Shown here in pieces: positions 43,458 through 52,393 of a DNA stretch of 64,000 nt. The translations under genes and the position numbers were made by a program. A model generated the notes under the pieces. That model saw only the letters and a program-made list of their open reading frames with translations, was not told the DNA's origin and ran no database searches. Source of the DNA: Dyadobacter fermentans (GTDB lineage: Bacteria; Bacteroidota; Bacteroidia; Cytophagales; Spirosomataceae); assembly GCF_019924045.1 (NCBI RefSeq), contig NZ_JAHXBN010000013.1, positions 186,001 to 250,000 of the forward strand, in the 5' to 3' direction. Numbering within the stretch: the first letter of the stretch is position 1; each line of letters begins with the position of its first letter.

Positions 43458-43664
43458 TGTGTTGATGGTTTTTGCGATTGGTTGTTAAATGGAATAGCGC
43501 CAAATTTAGAAAAAAGCGGATAGGTTGTGATCCCGGCAATGTTATATTTTCAGTAACTAAATTACCATCGGTGTTAACGGCTGATTAACGGTAATGTATG
43601 GCTTACTTGCCGCGAATTTGTTTTTGCCTACCTGTTGCATCCGCATTTCGCCTACTTTTGAGGC

Positions 43665-44000
43665 ATGAAGGTTATCGTTGCATACCTGTTGGCGTTTTGC
43701 GTGCTCGCGCTCTCCTGCATTCCCTGCCAGGACGAGGCCCTGCCGTTGCCCGATAGCAACGGTGCGAAAACCACAGTGCTCGCTGTGACTGCCGGAGGTG
43801 CTCATCATGAAGCATTTGACCTGTGTTCACCCTTTTGCATATGTGCCTGCTGCGCGAGTGTCACCATCGGCGCAACCGTTGCCGCCCTGCCCGAAAGCGC
43901 TGTTTCTCAGCTGATACCCACGGCAGGTTTCTCCTATCTCCAGATTCTGTACACTGGCGACATGGCCGGGATCTGGCAGCCGCCGCAGGAAAGGGTATAA
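43665..44000 (+). CDS. Cys-rich DUF6660-like envelope protein
   Basis: A 111-residue protein with a signal peptide (MKVIVAYLLAFCVLALSC) and a cysteine cluster, LCSPFCICACCASV, near residues 52-65, suited to metal binding. The C-terminus is YTGDMAGIWQPPQERV. Similar small genes (DUF6660) sit directly upstream of heavy-metal RND pumps in Bacteroidota, and one follows here after 95 bases. A metal-sensing or periplasmic metal-handling role is plausible, but inferred. Confidence 0.75.
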   Translation: MKVIVAYLLAFCVLALSCIPCQDEALPLPDSNGAKTTVLAVTAGGAHHEAFDLCSPFCICACCASVTIGATVAALPESAVSQLIPTAGFSYLQILYTGDMAGIWQPPQERV

Positions 44001-44095
44001 TCCGCGCCCCATGGGCAATTTATCGGACAAGTCGTTCGCCTGTTGTATTAGAGCATCCGGCGTGACGCGGTATATCCATTCTTTTTAAATCAGAA

Positions 44096-47000
44096 ATGTT
44101 AGATAAAATCATTCATTTTTCGATCCACAATAAACTGGTGGTCGGAATATTCACGCTTGCCCTGGTGGCCTGGGGTGCTTACTCGCTCACCCGGCTGCCG
44201 ATCGATGCCGTGCCCGATATTACCAATAATCAGGTGCAGATCATCACCACGAGCCCGTCGCTGGCCGCCCAGGAAGTTGAGCGGCTGGTTACTTTTCCCG
44301 TCGAAACGGTAATGGCGACCATCCCGCATACAGAGGAAATTCGTTCGATCTCGCGTTTCGGATTGTCGGTGGTAACCATAGTTTTTGAAGACGATGTCGA
44401 CGTTTACTGGGCACGTGCGCAGGTGTCGGAGCGGCTGCACAGTGCCGTGGAACAGATCCCGCCTGGTTCGGGTATGCCCAGTCTGGCACCGGTTACCACG
44501 GGTTTGGGAGAAATCTACCAATACGTTTTGCATACCAAACCGGGTTTTGAAAACAAATATTCACCTATGGAGCTGCGTACCATTCAGGACTGGATTGTGC
44601 GCCGACAATTGTTGGGAACGTCCGGAGTGGCGGATGTGAGCAGTTTTGGCGGTTTTTTGAAACAATATGAAATCGCTGTCGACCCGCTGAGGATCCGGAG
44701 CGCGGGCATTTCCATTGCACGCATTTTCGAAGCATTGGAGCAGAACAACCAGAACACCGGAGGAGCTTATATTGATAAGAAACCCAATGCCTATTTCATC
44801 CGGAGTGAAGGGTTGATCGGTTCGCTGGATGACATTCGTAAAATCCAGGTCGGGGAAACTGAAACCGGCCTGCCGGTGCTCATCCGCGACATTGCCGAAG
44901 TAGGTTTCGGAAGCGCCGTGCGGTATGGTGCCATGACCCGCAACGACGAGGGAGAAGTGGTGGGAGGACTGGTATTGATGCTGAAAGGCGCTAACTCTTC
45001 GGAGGTAATCGGTAATGTGAAAGCGCGCATCGCACAGATCCGCAAAAGCTTGCCCGAGGGTGTGGTGATAGAGCCGTTTTTAGATCGCACCAAGCTGGTC
45101 AACAATGCGATAGGTACCGTATCCAAAAACCTGGTCGAAGGTGCGCTGATCGTTATTTTCGTACTGATCCTCCTGCTCGGGAATATGCGGGCCGGGCTGG
45201 TGGTGGCCTCGGTGATTCCGCTCGCAATGCTTTTCGCGGTCAGTATGATGAACCTCTTCGGCGTTTCGGGGAACCTGATGAGCCTTGGAGCGATAGACTT
45301 CGGGCTGATCGTCGATGGTGCCGTCATTATCGTGGAAGCCACCTTACACCACATCGTTTCCAAACGTTACACGCATCGCCTTACGCAGGACGAAATGGAC
45401 CGGGAAGTGTATGAATCGGCCTCCAAAATCCGGAACTCAGCCGCATTCGGCGAGATCATCATCCTGATCGTCTACCTGCCGATATTGGCGTTGGTGGGGA
45501 TAGAAGGAAAGATGTTCAGGCCGATGGCGCAGACGGTCAGTTTCGCAATCCTGGGTGCATTTATCCTGTCACTCACCTATGTTCCTATGATGTCGGCCTT
45601 GTTTTTGAGTAAAAAAAATGAGTACAAGCCGGGCATATCCGATCGGATTGTCGGCTTTTTCCGCCGCATTTACCTGCCGGCGCTGGATTTTTCATTACAA
45701 AAAAAATGGTTAGTCTCGTTGGTGGCAGTCTTGCTGCTTGGCGGAAGTTTTTGGGTCTTTTCCCGGATGGGTGGCGAGTTTATCCCACAGCTGGATGAAG
45801 GCGATTTCGCGGTTGAAATGCGCGTACTTACCGGCAGCTCACTCTCCGAAACGATCGACGCTACACGCAAGGCCGCAGCAATACTCCAAAAGAACTTTCC
45901 CGACGAGGTTTTGGAAGTAGTCGGTAAAATCGGGTCGGGCGAGATTCCTACCGACCCGATGCCCGTGGAAGCGGGGGACATGATGGTGATCCTCAAAGAA
46001 AAATCGCTTTGGAAAAAGGCTGAAAACAGGGAGGAGCTGGCGGAGAAAATGCAGGCGGTACTCACGGAATCCATTGCCGGGGTGACATTCGGTTTTCAGC
46101 AGCCCATCCAGATGCGTTTCAATGAGTTGATGACCGGCGTAAAGCAGGACGTGGCAGTCAAAATCTTCGGAGAAGACCTCGACGAACTTGCACGCCAGGC
46201 CGCACGCATAGGCAAGCTTGCGGGCACGGTGCGAGGAGCGGAAGATGTTTATGTAGAGTCCGTGACGGGCCTGCCGCAAATCGTCGTCCGTTTCGACCGT
46301 GATAAACTGGCGCAGTTTCATATTCCGATCGCCGAAGCGAACCGCACGCTCAATACTGCATTTGCCGGTGCCGGTGCGGGGCTGGTTTACGAGGGAGAGA
46401 AGCGCTTCGACCTTGTGGTGCGCCTGCAAAAAGCCGATCGCCGCAGCATCGACGACGTTCGTGGGCTGTTCGTTACCAATGCGGAGGGGCAGCAAGTGCC
46501 GCTCGGACAGATTGCTACCATCGAAATGCTGGCCGGAGCCAACCAGATCCAGCGTGAGGATGCGAAACGTCGCATTACCGTCGCATTCAATGTGCGTGGC
46601 CGGGATGTGGAAAGTATTGTGAATGAGCTGAGTGGGCGTATCGATCGGGAGGTCAAATTGCCGCCGGGCTATTTTGTGACCTACGGCGGGCAGTTCCAGA
46701 ATTTGCAGGAAGCCAACAGCCGCCTGGCCATAGCGGTGCCCGTGGCATTGCTACTGATTTTCATACTACTCTATTTTACATTTCACTCGTTACGCCAAAG
46801 CTTACTGGTGCTCACGGCCATTCCGTTTTCGGCGGTTGGCGGCGTGCTGGCACTCTGGGTGCGTGGTATGCCATTCAGTATTTCGGCTGGGATCGGCTTT
46901 ATCGCATTGTTCGGGGTGGCGGTGCTAAACGGGATCGTACTGATCGCTGAGTTTAACCTGCTCCGGAAATCGGGCGAGACGAATCTGCGTAAAGTGATTT

Positions 47001-48481
47001 TCGAGGGGACTGATACGCGCCTGCGACCGGTATTGATGACGGCCCTTGTGGCATCGCTCGGTTTCTTGCCGATGGCGCTGTCGTCGAGCGCGGGGGCGGA
47101 GGTGCAGCGGCCGCTTGCAACCGTGGTCATCGGTGGGCTGGTGTCGGCAACTTTACTTACGTTGCTGGTCCTTCCGGTTTGGTACGGGATCGTCGAAAGG
47201 CGCTGGGGATCAGGGCGCGGCGGTAAATTGGCCGTGGCGACTGCCGCTGTTATGCTGGTAATGCTGTTGCCTGATCGCGCGAGCGCCCAGCAGGTATTGC
47301 CGGTCCGGAAAATCACGCTTCGCCAGGCTGTGGACGAGGCATTGGAGCGTAATCCGCTGATCAAAGGAGATTTGTATCGCATTGGCTATCAGCAGGCGTT
47401 GATGAAAACCGCAGGCGATCCGGGTAAAACGGATTTGGCTTGGATGGGCGGGCAGTACAATAGCGTCAAGTTTGATAACCATTTTCTTTTATCCCAAAAC
47501 CTGCCGAACCCAGCAGCCGTAGGAAAACGCAGATCGTTGCTGTCCGAGGAAGTGAACGGAGTTAAGGCAGCCCTGGAAGTGACCAAAGCGGCACTGGTGA
47601 AGGAGGTGAAAATCAATTACCAGCAACAGGTTTTGCTCAAATCCCGCCAAAAACTGCTGGATGCCGAGCTCCTTCGTGCAGAGCGTTTTGTAAAGGCGGC
47701 CGAAATGCGTTTCAAAACCGGGGAAACCAACCAGCTGGAATATGTTACAGCGCAAAGTCAACTGGGGGACGTTCGCGCGCAGCGTATACGCAACGAGGGC
47801 GACCTGCGCAATTTGCAACGGGCATTGCAGACTTTGGTGAACAGCAATGCGCCCGCCGAAGCCGAAACCGACTCGTTGACACGCAGGAGCCTGGCCGTAC
47901 CTGCGCCTGACACCGCCGCATTGAGCGCGAATCCGTACCTGCGCTACCTCGTGCAGCAGGCGGCCATTGGGAGCAGGCAAACCGCCGTACAAAAAGCGGC
48001 CATGCTGCCCGAGTTGAATGTCGGATATTTCAATCAGTCGCTCACCGGCTTTCAAAACACCGGCAATGGAGAAATATTCTATGGCTCGGGCAAGCGCTTC
48101 CAGGGCGTGCAGGTAGGTGTGCAGCTCCCGATTTTCAATGGCGCCTCCAAAGCGAGGGTCAAGGCCTCACAAATAGGGGAGCAGGTGGCAAGAAACGAAG
48201 TCGAGACGGCGCGTTTGCGGCTGGGAAGCGACCTGGAACAGGCCATCCGAAGCCTGGAAACAGCCCGGCAAAACCTCGATCTGTACGAAACGAGTACGCT
48301 GGTGTTGGCGGGTACCATTCAAAGCAATGCTAGCAAAGCCTACGAATCGGGCGAGATCGGGTATGTCGAATACGGGCAGGCGTGGAACCGCGCATTGAGC
48401 ATCCGCCTCAACTGGCTCGATTTACTGAGTGTTTACAATCAGTCGGTCATCCAAATAGAATACCTTTTAAATGAGCAGTAA
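44096..48481 (+). CDS. Heavy-metal efflux RND pump fused to a TolC-like outer-membrane domain
   Basis: A 1461-residue fusion. Residues 1-~1045 are a CzcA/CusA pump (PDITNNQVQIIT near the start). The membrane motif DFGLIVDGAVIIVE has Asp401, Asp407 and Glu414, the pattern of the Co/Zn/Cd/Ni (HME1-type) group rather than the copper CusA type. Near residues 1045-1065 a second signal-peptide-like segment (LAVATAAVMLVMLLPDRASA-QQ) leads into a ~400-residue TolC/OEP domain (ITLRQAVDEALERNPLIKGD, FKTGETNQLEYVTAQSQLGD). Fusions of this type are known in Bacteroidota. The internal signal-like segment raises the possibility of cleavage into two proteins. The adaptor gene overlaps or follows directly. 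Confidence 0.92.
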   Translation: MLDKIIHFSIHNKLVVGIFTLALVAWGAYSLTRLPIDAVPDITNNQVQIITTSPSLAAQEVERLVTFPVETVMATIPHTEEIRSISRFGLSVVTIVFEDDVDVYWARAQVSERLHSAVEQIPPGSGMPSLAPVTTGLGEIYQYVLHTKPGFENKYSPMELRTIQDWIVRRQLLGTSGVADVSSFGGFLKQYEIAVDPLRIRSAGISIARIFEALEQNNQNTGGAYIDKKPNAYFIRSEGLIGSLDDIRKIQVGETETGLPVLIRDIAEVGFGSAVRYGAMTRNDEGEVVGGLVLMLKGANSSEVIGNVKARIAQIRKSLPEGVVIEPFLDRTKLVNNAIGTVSKNLVEGALIVIFVLILLLGNMRAGLVVASVIPLAMLFAVSMMNLFGVSGNLMSLGAIDFGLIVDGAVIIVEATLHHIVSKRYTHRLTQDEMDREVYESASKIRNSAAFGEIIILIVYLPILALVGIEGKMFRPMAQTVSFAILGAFILSLTYVPMMSALFLSKKNEYKPGISDRIVGFFRRIYLPALDFSLQKKWLVSLVAVLLLGGSFWVFSRMGGEFIPQLDEGDFAVEMRVLTGSSLSETIDATRKAAAILQKNFPDEVLEVVGKIGSGEIPTDPMPVEAGDMMVILKEKSLWKKAENREELAEKMQAVLTESIAGVTFGFQQPIQMRFNELMTGVKQDVAVKIFGEDLDELARQAARIGKLAGTVRGAEDVYVESVTGLPQIVVRFDRDKLAQFHIPIAEANRTLNTAFAGAGAGLVYEGEKRFDLVVRLQKADRRSIDDVRGLFVTNAEGQQVPLGQIATIEMLAGANQIQREDAKRRITVAFNVRGRDVESIVNELSGRIDREVKLPPGYFVTYGGQFQNLQEANSRLAIAVPVALLLIFILLYFTFHSLRQSLLVLTAIPFSAVGGVLALWVRGMPFSISAGIGFIALFGVAVLNGIVLIAEFNLLRKSGETNLRKVIFEGTDTRLRPVLMTALVASLGFLPMALSSSAGAEVQRPLATVVIGGLVSATLLTLLVLPVWYGIVERRWGSGRGGKLAVATAAVMLVMLLPDRASAQQVLPVRKITLRQAVDEALERNPLIKGDLYRIGYQQALMKTAGDPGKTDLAWMGGQYNSVKFDNHFLLSQNLPNPAAVGKRRSLLSEEVNGVKAALEVTKAALVKEVKINYQQQVLLKSRQKLLDAELLRAERFVKAAEMRFKTGETNQLEYVTAQSQLGDVRAQRIRNEGDLRNLQRALQTLVNSNAPAEAETDSLTRRSLAVPAPDTAALSANPYLRYLVQQAAIGSRQTAVQKAAMLPELNVGYFNQSLTGFQNTGNGEIFYGSGKRFQGVQVGVQLPIFNGASKARVKASQIGEQVARNEVETARLRLGSDLEQAIRSLETARQNLDLYETSTLVLAGTIQSNASKAYESGEIGYVEYGQAWNRALSIRLNWLDLLSVYNQSVIQIEYLLNEQ

Positions 48482-48494
48482 TCTGAATATATCG

Positions 48495-49655
48495 ATGAAA
48501 AATATAGTATTAGGCCTGGTACTTTTTCTGGCAATAGCCGCTTGCAAGCCGGGGAGCGAAAAGGAAGCCGCTGAGGCCGGGGTGGAGCACGCAGCGGAGG
48601 AGTCGAATCATGTAGTACTCACAGCCGCGCAATATGAAACTGCGGGCGTTGAAACCGGCGGGTTTTCCGTCCGGAAACTGAGCGGGACGGTAGCAGCGAA
48701 CGGGGTGATCGACATTCCACCGCAGAACCTGGTGAGTATTTCGGCGCCGTTGGGCGGATTTGTGCGTAAATCGGAGCTTTTGCAGGGGATGAAGGTACAA
48801 AAAGGGGAAGTGTTAGCAGTGATCGAAAACCCCGATTTTATTCCCATTCAACAGGATTACCTCGAAACACGCAGCAAACTGGAATTTGCCGAGCAGGAGT
48901 ACCAACGCCAGAGCGATCTCAGCAAGGAGAATGTGAACGCGCAAAAGGCATTGCAGCAGTCGGCTTCGGAATTGAAAGTGTTGCGTGCGAGGCTGGCAGG
49001 TTTGAAGGAGCGCGTCCGTACGGCGGGTGTGGACCTGACCGGGTTGGAAAAGGGGCACATTGCGAGTGTTGCGTCTATCCGGTCGCCCATTGCGGGTTCG
49101 GTGACGGTCGTGAATGTGAACCTGGGCAAATATGTGAACCCGACGGACGTCATGTTCGAGATTGTAGATACCGATCACTTGCATGTGGAACTGTCTGTTT
49201 TTGAGCAGGATATTCCAAAAGTGAGGCTGGGACAACTGGTGCGGTTCCGCGTGAGCAACAATCCGGGGCAGGAAGATCTGGCCAAAGTTTACCTCATCAA
49301 TCAGAAAATCAACGACGACCGCACCGTACGGGTGCACTGCCACCTTGAAAAAGAGGATAGTGGCTTGCTGCCGCAGAATTTCGTCAAAGCGATTATCGAA
49401 ACAGGCGCCAACCCGGTGAATGCGCTACCAGACGAAGCCGTGGTCGATTTTGAGGGGAAATCCTATGTTTTTGTAAAAGACCCCAAAGGCGAAAGGAGTT
49501 TCGATATGGTGGAGGTTACCAGGGGTATCTCCGAGAATGGTTTTACGGAGGTAAAAATGCCGGCTGGAAGCAGTGAAAGCCCTCAGTTTGTATTGAAGGG
49601 CGCTTATACATTGCTCTCGAAGCTGAAAAACTCGGAGGAGGAAGAAGGGCATTAA
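48495..49655 (+). CDS. RND efflux periplasmic adaptor lipoprotein (CusB/CzcB-like)
   Basis: A 386-residue membrane-fusion protein. ATG 48495 begins a lipoprotein signal (FLAIAAC, Cys17). An ATG at 48471, overlapping the pump gene by 11 bases, would add eight residues and is also possible. HlyD-family parts are visible: a barrel-sandwich half (PLGGFVRKSELLQGMKVQKG), a long coiled-coil hairpin (YLETRSKLEFAEQEYQRQSD to LKERVRTAGVDL), and SPIAGSVTVVNVNLGKYV. It bridges the inner-membrane pump and the TolC-like part. Confidence 0.92.
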   Translation: MKNIVLGLVLFLAIAACKPGSEKEAAEAGVEHAAEESNHVVLTAAQYETAGVETGGFSVRKLSGTVAANGVIDIPPQNLVSISAPLGGFVRKSELLQGMKVQKGEVLAVIENPDFIPIQQDYLETRSKLEFAEQEYQRQSDLSKENVNAQKALQQSASELKVLRARLAGLKERVRTAGVDLTGLEKGHIASVASIRSPIAGSVTVVNVNLGKYVNPTDVMFEIVDTDHLHVELSVFEQDIPKVRLGQLVRFRVSNNPGQEDLAKVYLINQKINDDRTVRVHCHLEKEDSGLLPQNFVKAIIETGANPVNALPDEAVVDFEGKSYVFVKDPKGERSFDMVEVTRGISENGFTEVKMPAGSSESPQFVLKGAYTLLSKLKNSEEEEGH

Positions 49656-49661
49656 ATTGTT

Positions 49662-49724
49662 AATCAGTCGGTAGCCGCGCTAGGACAGTGGCACCGTGAC
49701 TGCCCTAGCGGCTACCGATTGATT
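49662..49724. terminator. Large bidirectional terminator hairpin
   Basis: AATCAGTCGGTAGCCGC (49662-49678) pairs with GCGGCTACCGATTGATT (49708-49724), extended inward by CTAGG/CCTAG and CAGT/ACTG with small bulges. It lies between the plus-strand adaptor gene and the minus-strand tetR gene and reaches the tetR stop codon. Confidence 0.8.
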
Positions 49725-50325
49725 AAGCTTTGATGACCCTTACAAGTGTTTGTACCGTTGCCAGCACGTGGTCCATGTTGCGATAGTCATTGGTGACTTT
49801 TGAAAGCATCACTCCCCCTTCGATCAATGCGATAATGGAAACGGCCATTTGCTCGGCATTGACGCCCTGACGGAATTCGCCGGCTTCGGTCCCTTTTTCG
49901 ATCATGCCAACGATGTTCTTTTTCCAGCTGAGCAATGCCTTGGCGGCACTCAGCTGCAATGGGACATTGGTATCGTCGGCCTCCACTGCAGTATTCAGGA
50001 TCGGGCAGCCGCCGCGATCGCCTACGCTCGCGATCACATCCCTGTACACGCGGCCGTACACCATCAGTTTTTCAAAATAAGTCTCCGCTTTTTCCAGCTG
50101 AGCCTGTACGGTGTTGAATACCAGCGACCGGTTGTATTCAAATACAGCCAGCGCTACTTCTTCCTTGTTTTCGAAATTTCCGTAAATGCTGCCCTTCGTG
50201 AGGCCGGTCGCTTCGGTGATATCCGACATGGAGGTGCCCGCATAGCCTTTCCGGTTGAAAATCTCGGCGGTTTTCTCAATGATGAAGTTCCGGGTGCGCT
50301 CGGCTTTGGTTGTTCCTACGTTCAT
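49723..50325 (-). CDS. TetR/AcrR family transcriptional repressor
   Basis: A 200-residue protein with an N-terminal TetR helix-turn-helix (TAEIFNRKGYAGTSMSDITE, ATGLTKGSIYGNFENKEE) and a helical ligand-binding C-terminal part with GGCPILNTAVEADD. It lies convergent to the metal-efflux genes and downstream of the tyrosine degradation genes. A perfect 14-bp palindrome lies 10 bases upstream of its start, so it probably represses itself. Its wider targets are not clear. Confidence 0.92.
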   Translation of the reverse strand: MNVGTTKAERTRNFIIEKTAEIFNRKGYAGTSMSDITEATGLTKGSIYGNFENKEEVALAVFEYNRSLVFNTVQAQLEKAETYFEKLMVYGRVYRDVIASVGDRGGCPILNTAVEADDTNVPLQLSAAKALLSWKKNIVGMIEKGTEAGEFRQGVNAEQMAVSIIALIEGGVMLSKVTNDYRNMDHVLATVQTLVRVIKA

Positions 50326-50334
50326 ATAACAAAT

Positions 50335-50348
50335 ATACCAATTGGTAT
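50335..50348. promoter_or_regulatory. Candidate TetR operator palindrome
   Basis: ATACCAATTGGTAT is a perfect 14-bp palindrome, nine bases upstream of the tetR start at 50325. Position and symmetry fit an autoregulatory operator. The 50326-50405 gap holds nothing else evident. Confidence 0.65.
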
Positions 50349-50405
50349 TTATTTTTACAAATAGCCATGATGGTGATTTTGTCTTTAAATACGGATCAGT
50401 AAAAG

Positions 50406-51641
50406 CTAGTGGAGCGCAGGGAGTACTTTTCCCCTTAACTCCCCGAATCCGACCCGGATGCCGTCCTTTTGTCCAAAACCGCGCATGATCACCTCGTCCT
50501 GATCTTTCAGGAAGCGCCTCTCGAGGCCCTCGCGGAGTTTTATAGGTTGTGTCCCATTAACGGTGGCTTCCAGCAAGCAGCCTTTTTGGGAAATACTGCT
50601 GCCGCTGATGGTGCCGGTAGCGAGCAGATCCCCGGTTTGCAGGTTGCAGCCAGTGATGGTGTGGTGAGCGATTTGCTGCGCGGCAGTCCAGTAAATGCCG
50701 CTAGAATTGGTTTGGCATACCAAAAATTCCTCCGAATGGGCGGGGGTAATGCTGACGGACAAAGAAAGATCGAAGTTCTGACGCGGATGTTGGGTGAGGT
50801 AGGGAAATGGCTCGGGCTGCTGTACTGGTGCAGGTACACGGAAATGCTGCAATGCTTCCCACGTAACAATCCAAGGCGAGACGCCCGTAGCGAAGTTCTT
50901 GCTCGTGAATGGCCCCAGTGGCTGGTACTCCCACCGCTGAATGTCGCGCGCCGACCAGTCGTTCAAAACCAGCATGCCGAAAATGTAATCTTCCGCTTCG
51001 TCGACGGGAATGGGCCGGCCGATCATCGAGTCCTTACCAATCACAAACGCCAGTTCGAGCTCGTAGTCGAGTGCATTGGTCGGTTTGAAGGCTGGTTTGC
51101 CGTTTGACTGACCGGTTTGCCCCCAGGGACGTGGTACCGGCGTGCCCGAAACCACGATGGAAGATGCGCGACCATGGTAAGCAACAGGCAGATGCTTCCA
51201 GTTGGGAAACAGCGGATTGTCGGGCCGGAAGAGCTGCCCGACGCTGAACGCATGCTCTTCGCTCGAATAGAAGTCAGTATAGTTGCCGACTTTGAGCGGC
51301 ATATGCATCTGAACTTTTTTTTGCGGAATCAGCAGGTGACCGGCAAACTGTTTCAGGTCCGACTGGTGATCACACAATGCTGTTTGAACGATTTTACGCA
51401 CATATTCCGAAAAGCCGCGGCCGAGCGCCATCAGGTCATTGAGCGCAGGCTTCCGGAAAACACTTCCGGCCTCCGGATATTGCGGGAACATATTCAATGC
51501 GTAGGCTGCGGTGAGGTCCACGACCCAATTGCCGATAGCCAGGCCCGCACGGGCCGGGCGATCGTCGCTGAATATGCCGAAGGGAAGATTATGGATCGAA
51601 AAGTCGGAATCGGGTGGTACGGGAAGCCAGGATTTTAGCAT
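50406..51641 (-). CDS. fahA: Fumarylacetoacetase
   Basis: A 411-residue enzyme that splits fumarylacetoacetate to fumarate and acetoacetate, the last step of tyrosine degradation. Motifs are DFYSSEEHAFSVG, YHGRASSIVVSG, LDYELELAFVIGK with metal-binding acids, and LNDWSARDIQRWEYQPLGPF. The N-terminal SH3-like FAH_N part is present (residues ~15-115), so this is a true FAH and not a shorter homologue. It is the fourth of four same-strand pathway genes, after phhA by 11 bases. Confidence 0.97.
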   Translation of the reverse strand: MLKSWLPVPPDSDFSIHNLPFGIFSDDRPARAGLAIGNWVVDLTAAYALNMFPQYPEAGSVFRKPALNDLMALGRGFSEYVRKIVQTALCDHQSDLKQFAGHLLIPQKKVQMHMPLKVGNYTDFYSSEEHAFSVGQLFRPDNPLFPNWKHLPVAYHGRASSIVVSGTPVPRPWGQTGQSNGKPAFKPTNALDYELELAFVIGKDSMIGRPIPVDEAEDYIFGMLVLNDWSARDIQRWEYQPLGPFTSKNFATGVSPWIVTWEALQHFRVPAPVQQPEPFPYLTQHPRQNFDLSLSVSITPAHSEEFLVCQTNSSGIYWTAAQQIAHHTITGCNLQTGDLLATGTISGSSISQKGCLLEATVNGTQPIKLREGLERRFLKDQDEVIMRGFGQKDGIRVGFGELRGKVLPALH

Positions 51642-51652
51642 TGCGTTAGAGA

Positions 51653-52381
51653 TTAGGCTTGTTGTGCCAGATAGGCTTCCAATAATGGCTCGATGCCCGT
51701 TACCGACTCATAAAGCTGGTCGTAGGACTGGATCACAAAATAGTGGTCCTGGTAGCGGTCGATGTGGTAGGGGGTGTCGAGCACTAGCGCGAGATCGAAA
51801 TCGATTTTCGGCACATCGTGGCCCAGGCAATAGCGGCTTTCGCCGGAGGATGAAATGATGCCTCCGCCGTAAATTTTCAACTCACCGTTTTCGCGGATCA
51901 ACCCGAATTCGACGGTGTACCAGTACAGCCTCGAAATGCGCTGAAGAATTTCTTCCTGGTCGATATGCTTCAATGCAACTTCGCTCAAATGCGCCATGAA
52001 GTCGCAAAACGCCTGGTTACTCAGTAATGGTACATGCCCGAAAGTGTCGTGGAACATATCGGGTTCTTCGAGGTAATCGATCTGCTCCGGTTTTCGCAGC
52101 CAGCTCGTTGCCGGAAACTGCCGGTTGTATAAATGCGTGTAAAACTCACGGTGAGGGATAAGCCCGGGTACCACGTATACTTGCCATCCCGTCAATGCGC
52201 GCAGCACTGGATTGGTTTCATGTTCGAAATGCGGGATATGATCGGCCACAAACCTTACTTTGTCAATCCCGTCGAGATAAGCCCGGCTGGCAATGTGCGG
52301 AAGCTGCTCCATTTGCCGTTCGAAAAGCTGTCTCCACATCCGGTGGTCAGCTTCGGAGTATTGTTCATAGTCCTGGTTCAT
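51653..52381 (-). CDS. phhA: Phenylalanine 4-monooxygenase
   Basis: A 242-residue bacterial-type aromatic amino acid hydroxylase that turns phenylalanine into tyrosine with iron and pterin. EPDMFHDTFGHVPLL holds the two iron-binding His residues and YWYTVEFGLI the Glu ligand. GGGIISSSGE is the following conserved loop. It lacks the regulatory domain of animal enzymes, as usual in bacteria. It feeds tyrosine into the pathway of its neighbours. Confidence 0.97.
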   Translation of the reverse strand: MNQDYEQYSEADHRMWRQLFERQMEQLPHIASRAYLDGIDKVRFVADHIPHFEHETNPVLRALTGWQVYVVPGLIPHREFYTHLYNRQFPATSWLRKPEQIDYLEEPDMFHDTFGHVPLLSNQAFCDFMAHLSEVALKHIDQEEILQRISRLYWYTVEFGLIRENGELKIYGGGIISSSGESRYCLGHDVPKIDFDLALVLDTPYHIDRYQDHYFVIQSYDQLYESVTGIEPLLEAYLAQQA

Positions 52382-52393
52382 GGGAGGTTTGCA

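Noticed and set aside
43159..43539. 126-residue minus-strand frame overlapping the 43086 gene
   Set aside because: Low-complexity Arg/Gln-rich product without signal peptide. The overlapping 123-residue frame has a clean signal peptide and beta pattern.
43653..43664. Leaderless promoter for the 43665 gene (TACTTTTG just before the ATG)
   Set aside because: The -7 match is good, but no TTTG lies at the right distance upstream, so the evidence is too weak.
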